Program-made: the position numbers and the translations under genes
Notes under the pieces: model-generated
The model's database searches: none
What the model was told of the DNA's origin: nothing
The model's input: only the letters and a program-made list of their open reading frames with translations
In this document: piece by piece, positions 1 to 7,934 of the stretch
Layout of the letters: every line of letters starts with the position of its first letter
Position numbering within the stretch: the stretch's first letter is position 1
NCBI GenBank assembly: GCA_900759015.1
Contig: CAAEUE010000013.1
Span: forward strand, 1-46,022
Length of the DNA: 46,022 nucleotides
Source: Clostridia bacterium
GTDB taxonomy: Bacteria; Bacillota; Clostridia; TANB77; CAG-508
Reading direction: 5' to 3'

Positions 1-3000
1 CAACAACTACAGCACCAGCTCAACAAACAACTACAACAACAGATGGTAGTACTCAAGTAGCAACAACAACTACTACAGAAACAATTCCAACACAAGCATT
101 AACTTTAGCTTGGAGTAATATGACAGTTTCTGGAGGAGAGTTATTAGCAAATATTGATGCAAATGTAACAGATGTAACAGCACCAATAGTAAGAACATTA
201 TATATTTTAAATGTAAGTGATGAAAACCGTCGTCAATATATTAGAGATGGTGAAACATTAAAAGTAGAAGTAAACTTTAATGAAATTTTAGCTCAAAATC
301 CAACACTAACAATTGGAACAGGAGAAAATACTCAAACAGTAGAATTTGGATTTTACCCAATCGAAAATTGGCCATATAGATATGTAGCCAATATTAAAGT
401 TGATAATACAATTTTAGGGCTAGCTGATGGAACACAAATCCCATTCACTATTACTAATATTGTTGATATGGGAGACAACACATTAACATTAGACAATGAT
501 GATGTTACTTATACAGCGGAATATGGACAAGTAACATATGAAAATACAGCACCACAAATAATAATAAAAGGAACACCTGGATATGAAGAAGAAGGAAAAA
601 ACTATATAGGTAGTTTAGAAGAAAACACATTTAGCTATATAAGTTTTAAATTCTTTGATACTACAATGTTAAAAGGTGAATATGAAGTAAATGATACTTT
701 AATAACAGGAATGACACCTGCCAAATGGGGAGATGCTAATTTCTCAACTATTTCTAAATATCTAGTACAAGGTGAAAACACAATAAGAGTATGGGATATG
801 GCTGGAAATATGACAGAATATACATTTACTTATGATTCAATAGCTCCAAAAGCATCATTTGTAAGAATTCAAAATAATTCACAAAACAATGAAAAATATG
901 CTAAAGTAGGAGATAAAATTTGGGTGTATGTAACTATACCAAATTCAGAAGCAGCAACTGCACCAAAAATTAAAATAAATGGTGTAGAAGCAAGAGTATT
1001 TGTAAATGAAAATAATACACAATATGATTATGTAAAATATGTTGGAGAAGTCGTTATGACTGAAGACATGGCTGAAGGTCCAATTGAATTCTTAGTTTAT
1101 GGATACAAAGATATAGCAGGAAATGATGGAGTTGAATATACAGCTTCTACAGATGGAAGCGCACTTATATTAGATAAAACAGCTCCAGTAGCAGATTTTG
1201 TAGAATTTACATCTACAAATGCAAATAATCAATTAGCTAAAGTTGGAGATCAAGTTTGGGTAAAAGTAAGAATTAAAGAAGAATTAGCTAAATATCCAGT
1301 AATTAAAATAAATGGAAAGCCTACAGATCAAGCAACAATAGTAAATGATGTAAATGAAGCAGGAACAGTATATGTTGCATGGCTTACAATTACTGAAGAT
1401 ATAGCAAAAGATATTGCAGAAGGAAAAATGACTTTCGAAATATCTGGATATACTGATTTGGCAGGAAATGTTGGAGAAACAATTGTTGATAAAACAACAA
1501 ATGGAACATCAGTAACATTTGATAAATCAGCTCCAGAAATGGTAGCCTTAGGAATGCTAAATGATACACATTATAATGAAGGTAAAGATATCACAGTTGC
1601 AACAACTGGAGATAGAATTAGATTAAGAGTAGCATTCAAAGAAATGTTAGCTGTAAATCCAAAGGTAGAAATTATTGGAGAAAATGGTGTAACAGAAGTT
1701 GAATGTACATATAGAGAACAAACTTCAAATCCAAGTGCAGATTATTATATGTATATGTCAGACTTTACAATAACAGAAGCTATGGATTTACCAGAAGGTG
1801 AAATTCAATTCATAATTACAGGATATGCAGATGCAGCAGGAAATGTTGGAGATGAAATAACACAAGAACAAATTACTGAAACAGCTTATCCAGGAGTTGT
1901 TTATGATACAGTAGCTCCAGAATATTCAGCAATGGGTATCTTTAACTGGACAAATAACAAGTATGGTGGAGATATTACAGTTGCAACTGCAAATGAACAT
2001 ATCAGATTATATGTAGCATTCCCAGAAATGTTAGCAGTTAATCCAAAAGTTGATATTTATGGTAAAAATGGAAAAGTAACAACAATGGATTTAGCTTGGA
2101 GTGAAGCAGCACAATTCTATTTTGTTGAATTTAATACAACAGAAGACTTACAATTACCACAAGGTAAGATACAATACAGAATTTATGGATATGAAGATGC
2201 AGCAGGAAATATTGGTGATGATTTAAATCAAGACATGACAACAAGCAAAGAATATCCATATGTAATATATGATACAGTACCAGCAGAATATACAGCATTA
2301 GGAATAGTTAATGGATCTCATTATGATGCAAAAGAAGGAGACATATATCATGCTAAAACAGGTGATTATGTAAGAATTCTTGTACAATTTGATAATGAGA
2401 AATTAGCAGTAATGCCAAAAATAAGAATATTAGGAACAGATAATAAAGTTGTTAAAGAAGTAAATATGATTGATGCTTATTTAACTTCTGCATCACAAAA
2501 TACTAATGCTTATTCAGGACAATTTACAATAACAGAAGATATGAATTTACCAGAAGGTGAAATCAAATTTGAAGTTTATGGATATGAAGATTTAGCAGGA
2601 AATGTTGGAAGAACATTAACTAATACAGATTTAAAATATCCTGGAATAGATCAAGGTGTAGAATATGACAAAACAGCACCAGTAGCAGATTTTGTAGAAT
2701 TTACAACTACAAATAAAAATAATCAATATGCTAAAGTAGGAGATCAAGTTTGGGTAAAAGTAAGAATTAAAGAAGAATTATCAAAAATGCCAGTTATTAA
2801 AATAAATGGTATTACAACAAATACAGTTATTAATGATCCAGCAGGAGTATTATATGTTGGATGGATTACAATGACAGAAGATATGACAGAAGGAAAAATG
2901 TCTTTTGAAATATCTGGATACGAAGATTTAGCAGGAAATGTTGGAGATACTATTACAACAACTACAAATAATACATCTGTAACATTTGATAAAACAGCTC

Positions 3001-5474
3001 CATATGCAGGAAACGAAGATGCAAGTCACCCATTATACATTTTAAATGTAAGTGATGCAAATCGTCGTCAATGGATTAGAAATGGAGGAACATTAAGAGT
3101 AGAAGCTAACTTTAATGAAGATATGGATATGTCTATAATACCAGTTTTAACAATAGGAACAGAAAACAAGACTCAAACAGCTAACTTTGAATATAAAGAT
3201 ACTGTTGATGGAAAACGTAGATTTGTTGCAGATATCACAATTAATAATGATATCTTAGGATTAGCAGATGGAACACAAATACCATTTACAGTAACAAATG
3301 CTTTTGATTTAGCAGGAAATGAAGCAGTATTAAATAATGAAGATGTTACTTTTACATCTGAATATGGTCAAGTAACATATGATAATACAGCTCCAGAAAA
3401 TAAATCTGTAGGAATATTTAATAGAACAAAACTAGACATTGGGGATACAAAACTTGCAACAACAAATGAATATGTAAGAATATATGCATCTTTTAGAGAA
3501 AAATTAGAAGTAGAACCAACAGCTAGAATATATGGAAAAGATGGAAAAGTAGTTGCAGAACATGTATTACCATATGATGAAGCTGGAGATTGGTATTTCC
3601 ATGATTTCCAAATAACAGATGCTATGGATTTACCAGAAGGAGAAATAAAATTTGATATTGTAGGATACGCAGATGCAGCAGGAAATGTTGGAGTAGATTT
3701 AGGTAATGAAGATGCTCATAAAAATTCTGTTTATCCACAAGTTGTATATGACAAAACAGCTCCTGAAAAATTAAATTTAGGAATTGCTCGTAACAAAGAT
3801 GAGGGAGATACAAGAGATCAAAGATATGCAAAAGCTGGAGACAGTATTCGTGTATTAGTATCTTTCTCTGAAAAATTAGCAGTAGAACCAAAAGTTGAAA
3901 TATTTGGAAAAGTATATGATGTAACATATCGTCCAAAAAGTTCAATTGAAGAATCAAATATTTATTATTACATGGCAGATGTTAAGATAGACCAAAATAC
4001 ACCAGAAGGTGATGTAGTATTCAAAGTATTTGGATACAAAGATGCAGCAGGAAATGAAGGATTACCTTTAACAAATGCTGATATAAATGATGGAAAATAT
4101 ACAAATGTAATAATCGATAATACAAATCCAACAATATTACCAACAGAAGATTCAGTAGGATCTGAAGGAAATTATAGTAAAATAGGACTTAAAGTTACAG
4201 ATAATAATGGTGTAGCTTCTTATGAAATTAATGGTCAAGATGGAGCAATAATCTTTACATATGGTGAAGTTTCATCTGCAACACTTGCACGATATTTAAA
4301 TGAAGGAGAAAATACAATAACAGCTAGAGATGAAGCTGGAAATGAAGCAACATTTAAATTTACTTATGATATAACAAAACCAACATATAATTTTGCAAGA
4401 ATACAAAGTAATAATAAAGAAAATTCAGGATATGCAAAAGTTGGTAACAATGTTTGGGTATATGTAAATATTTCAGAAGAATTATCTGTAAAGCCTAAAT
4501 TCAAAATTAATGGAATAGAACTTGAAGTAAAACAAGAAAGACAAGTAAGTTCAGGAACACAATATGCTACTTGGTTAACAATGACAGAAGATATGAAAGA
4601 AGGACCTGTTTCATTTGAAGTTTATGGATATACTGATTTAGCAGGAAATGTAGGAGATACTATAACACAAACTAAAGAAAATGATGTGTTAGATACTACA
4701 TCAGTAATATTTGATAAAACTGCACCAGGATTTGTTTCAGATCCTTGGACAATTACAGTTGAAGCTAATAAAGATATAGAATTCCCAAAAGAATTATATC
4801 CACAAGTTTCTGGAAATGATAACTTCTCAGGAGAAGTTACACCAGAATTAGTTAATGTCTATGTAGACATGGGAAGACCATCAACTAGTGATACAGAATA
4901 TAAGTTACAATATGTAACTAGAGATGAAGCAGGTAATGAAGCATATAATGATGTGTTTGTAATCGTAAAAGATACAACAGCTCCAACAATTAAAGTAGAT
5001 GGAAAAGATGAAACGATTGAAGCAGGCTCACAAGAATCATATACAATTCCAGAAGCAACTGTAACAGACAATGCAGATATAACACATGATTATAAAGTTA
5101 GAATTGTTTACTATCCAGATTATGAAAATGATGGTCATCATAAAGATGTACCAGCAGTAGATACAAAACAACCTGGAGTATATGCAATAATATATTCTTA
5201 TACAGACGACGGTAATAATACAGCACGTGAAGCAGTTGTAAAAGTAACAGTTACAGATACAACAAAACCAGATATAACTTTAGTGGGAGAAAAATATAAT
5301 ACATTAAAAAAAGGTGAACAATATAATGAATTAGGTGCCAATATGACAGATAATAGTGATGCATCAAAGAAGTTAACAGAACCTTCAAGAATTGATTGGT
5401 ATGGACCTAATGGAGAAGAAGAATTTTCAATTAAAACTGGTGTAGATACAAGTAGAGTAGGACGTTATGTATGA
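1..5474 (+). CDS. Giant secreted multi-Ig-like-domain protein (5'-truncated, ends at an in-frame TGA)
   Basis: The reading frame is open from base 3, so the first ATG (120) is internal and the true start lies left of the window. The first 40 codons form a Thr/Gln-rich linker. After it come about 15-16 beta-sandwich modules of 85-120 residues, each closing with a D-x-T/S-A-P-like boundary (near 535, 840, 1180, 1525, 1905, 2270, 2670, 2990, 3385, 3755, 4120, 4375, 4720, 4975 and 5260). Most carry a GYxDxAGNVG-type loop, as in bacterial Ig-like (Big/HYR/DUF5011) folds. Some modules are near-duplicates at DNA level (about 1180-1290 and 2670-2780). A surface or matrix stalk role is inferred. No anchor or LPXTG motif is visible at the 3' end, and the signal peptide would be upstream. 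The frame stops at TGA 5472-5474 in the middle of the last module. Confidence 0.85.
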   Translation, partial: TTTAPAQQTTTTTDGSTQVATTTTTETIPTQALTLAWSNMTVSGGELLANIDANVTDVTAPIVRTLYILNVSDENRRQYIRDGETLKVEVNFNEILAQNPTLTIGTGENTQTVEFGFYPIENWPYRYVANIKVDNTILGLADGTQIPFTITNIVDMGDNTLTLDNDDVTYTAEYGQVTYENTAPQIIIKGTPGYEEEGKNYIGSLEENTFSYISFKFFDTTMLKGEYEVNDTLITGMTPAKWGDANFSTISKYLVQGENTIRVWDMAGNMTEYTFTYDSIAPKASFVRIQNNSQNNEKYAKVGDKIWVYVTIPNSEAATAPKIKINGVEARVFVNENNTQYDYVKYVGEVVMTEDMAEGPIEFLVYGYKDIAGNDGVEYTASTDGSALILDKTAPVADFVEFTSTNANNQLAKVGDQVWVKVRIKEELAKYPVIKINGKPTDQATIVNDVNEAGTVYVAWLTITEDIAKDIAEGKMTFEISGYTDLAGNVGETIVDKTTNGTSVTFDKSAPEMVALGMLNDTHYNEGKDITVATTGDRIRLRVAFKEMLAVNPKVEIIGENGVTEVECTYREQTSNPSADYYMYMSDFTITEAMDLPEGEIQFIITGYADAAGNVGDEITQEQITETAYPGVVYDTVAPEYSAMGIFNWTNNKYGGDITVATANEHIRLYVAFPEMLAVNPKVDIYGKNGKVTTMDLAWSEAAQFYFVEFNTTEDLQLPQGKIQYRIYGYEDAAGNIGDDLNQDMTTSKEYPYVIYDTVPAEYTALGIVNGSHYDAKEGDIYHAKTGDYVRILVQFDNEKLAVMPKIRILGTDNKVVKEVNMIDAYLTSASQNTNAYSGQFTITEDMNLPEGEIKFEVYGYEDLAGNVGRTLTNTDLKYPGIDQGVEYDKTAPVADFVEFTTTNKNNQYAKVGDQVWVKVRIKEELSKMPVIKINGITTNTVINDPAGVLYVGWITMTEDMTEGKMSFEISGYEDLAGNVGDTITTTTNNTSVTFDKTAPYAGNEDASHPLYILNVSDANRRQWIRNGGTLRVEANFNEDMDMSIIPVLTIGTENKTQTANFEYKDTVDGKRRFVADITINNDILGLADGTQIPFTVTNAFDLAGNEAVLNNEDVTFTSEYGQVTYDNTAPENKSVGIFNRTKLDIGDTKLATTNEYVRIYASFREKLEVEPTARIYGKDGKVVAEHVLPYDEAGDWYFHDFQITDAMDLPEGEIKFDIVGYADAAGNVGVDLGNEDAHKNSVYPQVVYDKTAPEKLNLGIARNKDEGDTRDQRYAKAGDSIRVLVSFSEKLAVEPKVEIFGKVYDVTYRPKSSIEESNIYYYMADVKIDQNTPEGDVVFKVFGYKDAAGNEGLPLTNADINDGKYTNVIIDNTNPTILPTEDSVGSEGNYSKIGLKVTDNNGVASYEINGQDGAIIFTYGEVSSATLARYLNEGENTITARDEAGNEATFKFTYDITKPTYNFARIQSNNKENSGYAKVGNNVWVYVNISEELSVKPKFKINGIELEVKQERQVSSGTQYATWLTMTEDMKEGPVSFEVYGYTDLAGNVGDTITQTKENDVLDTTSVIFDKTAPGFVSDPWTITVEANKDIEFPKELYPQVSGNDNFSGEVTPELVNVYVDMGRPSTSDTEYKLQYVTRDEAGNEAYNDVFVIVKDTTAPTIKVDGKDETIEAGSQESYTIPEATVTDNADITHDYKVRIVYYPDYENDGHHKDVPAVDTKQPGVYAIIYSYTDDGNNTAREAVVKVTVTDTTKPDITLVGEKYNTLKKGEQYNELGANMTDNSDASKKLTEPSRIDWYGPNGEEEFSIKTGVDTSRVGRYV

Positions 5475-5543
5475 TTCTATTCATATGAAGATGCATCAGG
5501 AAATTATCAAGAAGCTATGAGAGTAGTATATGTAGAAGAGTAG
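5475..5543 (+). other. In-frame continuation of the giant protein beyond the TGA
   Basis: Directly after TGA 5472-5474 the same frame continues for 22 codons to a TAG at 5541-5543. It encodes FYSYEDASGN and a short strand ending in VYVEE. This is exactly the end of the Ig-like fold: the preceding module has PGVYAIIYSYTDDGNN, and here VGRYV-stop-FYSYEDASGN lines up column for column. The TGA therefore replaces one hydrophobic residue in a core strand. Explanations are a nonsense mutation (TTA or TGG to TGA), an assembly error, or readthrough; the sequence alone cannot decide. Confidence 0.75.
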
Positions 5544-5558
5544 TAATAAAATTTATAT

Positions 5559-5586
5559 AAAAGGTAGAAATTACTTTCTACCTTTT
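5559..5586 (+). terminator. Rho-independent terminator after the giant gene
   Basis: A perfect 12-bp stem (5559-5570 with 5575-5586) encloses a TTAC loop. The 3' arm ends in TTTT. It lies 15 bases after the TAG of the readthrough tail, which fits the original gene end being that TAG. Confidence 0.8.
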
Positions 5587-5643
5587 ATATATAATAAAAA
5601 TTTAAGATGTTTAACCTAAAATAATTAATAAGGGGGAAATATT

Positions 5644-6228
5644 TTGGCAAAGAGATATAAAAATGAGACAGCAGGAAAATCTAGTTCTCACCAAAAAGCA
5701 AGAAGTAGAAGTTCAAGAAAAATAGATAAAAGAAAAGTATTAATTTTCTTTGTCATAATTATTATATTAATTGCAGGATATTTTATAATTACTAATATAA
5801 GAAATAGTGAAACAAATGGTGAAGTAAGGATTAGTAATTCAGATAAAAAAATATCATCAGATATATTAGTTTTAAATGATTTAAATAATGAGGTAATAGA
5901 GCATTTGGATATGAAAAATATGCAATTAGTAGAAGCTCATTATAAATTAGAAAATCTAGAAACAGGAACAGTAAATTTATATTATAAAGTAGATGATAAA
6001 GAAATAGTGAAAGTGGATATAAATATAAAAGATAAAGCAATAGAAAAAGCAGAAAAGCAAGAGAATGCAGAAGAAATGTCTTTATCACAAATAGGAGATA
6101 ATATAAATAAAGATATAAAGAAATATTATACAGATAATCAAAAAAGATTAAAACCAGATGAAGGTAAGAATATTCTAAATATAATTGTAGAAAACCAACA
6201 AATAATTATAAATGCTAGTGAAAACTAA
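5644..6228 (+). CDS. Hypothetical single-pass membrane protein, 194 aa
   Basis: Start is TTG at 5644, chosen because an AGGGGGA ribosome binding site lies about 7 bases upstream and no suitable ATG is near. The first 30 residues are strongly basic (K/R/S). A single membrane helix follows at about residues 33-51 (VLIFFVIIIILIAGYFIIT), then an extracytoplasmic region of about 140 residues rich in Lys, Asp, Glu and Asn. The topology is N-in. No catalytic motif was recognised. It is transcribed alone, with terminators on both sides. Function unknown; the confidence refers to its being a real gene. Confidence 0.7.
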   Translation: MAKRYKNETAGKSSSHQKARSRSSRKIDKRKVLIFFVIIIILIAGYFIITNIRNSETNGEVRISNSDKKISSDILVLNDLNNEVIEHLDMKNMQLVEAHYKLENLETGTVNLYYKVDDKEIVKVDINIKDKAIEKAEKQENAEEMSLSQIGDNINKDIKKYYTDNQKRLKPDEGKNILNIIVENQQIIINASEN

Positions 6229-6230
6229 AA

Positions 6231-6263
6231 ATAAGTGCTTCTTAATAAAAAAGAGGCACTTAT
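6231..6263 (+). terminator. Rho-independent terminator
   Basis: A 13-bp stem with one G-T wobble (6231-6243 with 6251-6263) begins 3 bases after the stop of the upstream gene. A T-rich run follows the 3' arm. Confidence 0.8.
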
Positions 6264-6341
6264 TTTTTATATCATAGCTAAAATGCATTTATTCTTGCAA
6301 AATAAACGTTAGTATGCAATTATAATTTTTACAAAAAAATA

Positions 6342-6369
6342 GGGATTTTAAGAACATCCCTAAAATCCC
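6342..6369. repeat. Degenerate copy of the GGGATTT REP-like palindrome
   Basis: Perfect 9-bp inverted repeat GGGATTTTA/TAAAATCCC with a loop (AGAACATCCC) that resembles a mutated GGGACGTTCC core. It is the weakest member of a family seen at five other loci in this window. It lies in a gap with no large gene. Confidence 0.5.
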
Positions 6370-6385
6370 AGTATTGAATATATAA

Positions 6386-6541
6386 TTAAACAAAGACATT
6401 TAACAAAGTTAAACATATTGCTGCTAAGATTGTTTTAACAGAAATTGTTATAGTTTTCTTAACTGCTTTGTTAATAACTACTAACCTATGTTCTTTTCTG
6501 ATTGTTAAAGCTAAACAATCAGTTTTATTATAATTTTCCAT
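6386..6541 (-). CDS. Small hypothetical protein, 51 aa
   Basis: Minus-strand ATG at 6541, preceded by an AAGGAGAG ribosome binding site about 6 bases away, and ending in TAA. The N-terminal half is polar and basic (MENYNKTDCLALTIRKEHR). The C-terminal half, about residues 30-51, is hydrophobic (ISVKTILAAICLTLLNVFV) and could be one membrane helix. It lies alone in the gap 6264-6756. The good ribosome binding site is the main support. Function unknown. Apart from this ORF and the REP-like copy, the gap holds only AT-rich sequence and, presumably, the promoter of the phosphatase gene. Confidence 0.45.
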   Translation of the reverse strand: MENYNKTDCLALTIRKEHRLVVINKAVKKTITISVKTILAAICLTLLNVFV

Positions 6542-6756
6542 CGTATTTCTCTCCTTTTTATCTATAGTATCTATGTCAAAAATCTTTAGTATTTTTCATA
6601 ATATAAATTCATTATAGAGCAAATATTAAAAATTGTCAACATTTTTGTTACAAAAATGTAATAAAAAAATATAAAAAAAGTAATATTGGAAAATTTTGTG
6701 AATTTTACCAAATGGACATAAAAGTATGATACAATTTATATATAGGAGGAAATAAT

Positions 6757-7212
6757 ATGCAAAAAATACTATTTGTATGTCTTGGAAATATATGCAGATC
6801 TCCAATGGCAGAGTATGTTTTTAAAGACATAGTAGCAAAAAACGGACAAGAAAAAAACTTCTACATTTCTTCTGCTGCAACGAGTACAGAAGAAATTGGA
6901 AATGATATGCATTATGGAACTAAAGAAAAATTGCTTGAACATAATGTACCATTTCAAAAGCATAGAGCCAAACAAATAAAAAAAGAAGATTATAATAAAT
7001 ATGATTATATAATTGGTATGGAAAACAGCAATATAGTAAGAATAAAAGCAATTGTAGGAAATGATCCAGAAAATAAGATATATAAATTATTAGATTTTAC
7101 AAATGAGAGAAAAGATATAGCAGACCCTTGGTACACAGGAAATTTCACTAAAACATATGATGAAGTACTAAAAGGATGTCAAGCTTTATATAATTACTTA
7201 ACAAAGGAGTGA
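6757..7212 (+). CDS. Low-molecular-weight protein-tyrosine phosphatase
   Basis: The 151-residue length is typical of the family. The N-terminal signature VCLGNICRSPMAE holds the CX5R P-loop with nucleophile Cys8 and Arg14. The general acid Asp123 lies in DPWYTGNF, matching the DPYYTGDF-type motif. The enzyme dephosphorylates phosphotyrosine through a cysteinyl-phosphate intermediate in the cytoplasm; bacterial members often counter tyrosine kinases of envelope or polysaccharide synthesis. An AGGAGG ribosome binding site precedes ATG 6757. It ends in TGA, the only convincing TGA stop in the window, 5 bases before the ABC ATPase start, so the two are probably co-transcribed. Confidence 0.92.
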   Translation: MQKILFVCLGNICRSPMAEYVFKDIVAKNGQEKNFYISSAATSTEEIGNDMHYGTKEKLLEHNVPFQKHRAKQIKKEDYNKYDYIIGMENSNIVRIKAIVGNDPENKIYKLLDFTNERKDIADPWYTGNFTKTYDEVLKGCQALYNYLTKE

Positions 7213-7217
7213 TTATT

Positions 7218-7919
7218 ATGTCATATATCGAATTTAAAAATGTATGTAAAGACTATAAAATGGGAGAAGTTATAATACACGCCTTAAGTAATGCGAATTT
7301 AAGCATAGAAAAAGGAGAATTAGTTGTAATAGTAGGTCCAAGTGGGGCGGGCAAAACTACAGCTTTAAACATATTAGGGGGTATGGATAATGCTACAGCT
7401 GGAAGAGTTATAGTAGATAATAAAGAAATCTCCAGATTAAAAAATAGGGATTTAATAAAATATAGAAGAGAAGATATAGGTTTTGTATTCCAATTTTATA
7501 ATTTGGTACAAAATTTAACAGCAATAGAAAACGTAGAACTTGCAACACAAATATGTAAAAAGTCTTTAAATCCAGAACAAGTAATGGAAAAGGTAGGGTT
7601 AGCTGATAGAAAAAACAACTTTCCATCACAATTATCTGGAGGAGAACAACAAAGAGTGGCTATTGCAAGAGCTATAGCTAAAAATCCAAAGTTATTGCTT
7701 TGTGATGAGCCAACAGGAGCATTAGACTATAAAACAGGTAAACAAATTTTAAAACTATTGCAAGATATGTCTCGAAAAGAAAATATGACTGTTATAATAA
7801 TTACTCATAATGGAGCAATAGCTCCAATGGCAGATAAAGTTATAAAATTTAAAAATGGAACCGCAGAGGATATGATAATAAACAAGAATCCAACACCAAT
7901 CGAGGAGATAGAATGGTAA
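7218..7919 (+). CDS. ABC transporter ATP-binding protein (MacB/LolD-type)
   Basis: Start placed at ATG 7218, 7 bases after AAAGGAG; an in-frame GTG at 7209 overlaps the previous stop and is less likely. The 233-aa protein has Walker A GPSGAGKTT at residues 40-48, the Q-loop in VFQFYNL, signature LSGGEQQR, Walker B LLLCDEPTG and the H-loop in ITHNG. This is the family that powers FtsX-fold permeases, and the cognate permease follows 15 bases downstream. Such pairs move lipids or lipoproteins, export antimicrobials or act as mechanotransmission devices; the substrate cannot be read here. Confidence 0.93.
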   Translation: MSYIEFKNVCKDYKMGEVIIHALSNANLSIEKGELVVIVGPSGAGKTTALNILGGMDNATAGRVIVDNKEISRLKNRDLIKYRREDIGFVFQFYNLVQNLTAIENVELATQICKKSLNPEQVMEKVGLADRKNNFPSQLSGGEQQRVAIARAIAKNPKLLLCDEPTGALDYKTGKQILKLLQDMSRKENMTVIIITHNGAIAPMADKVIKFKNGTAEDMIINKNPTPIEEIEW

Positions 7920-7934
7920 TAAGGAGGTGGAAAT

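Noticed and set aside
5472..7212. UGA read as tryptophan throughout (genetic code 4)
   Set aside because: Trp is written TGG in the giant gene and elsewhere, and the phosphatase ends at TGA at the family's normal length, just before a ribosome-bound ATG. A general reassignment is not supported; only the single codon at 5472 is odd.
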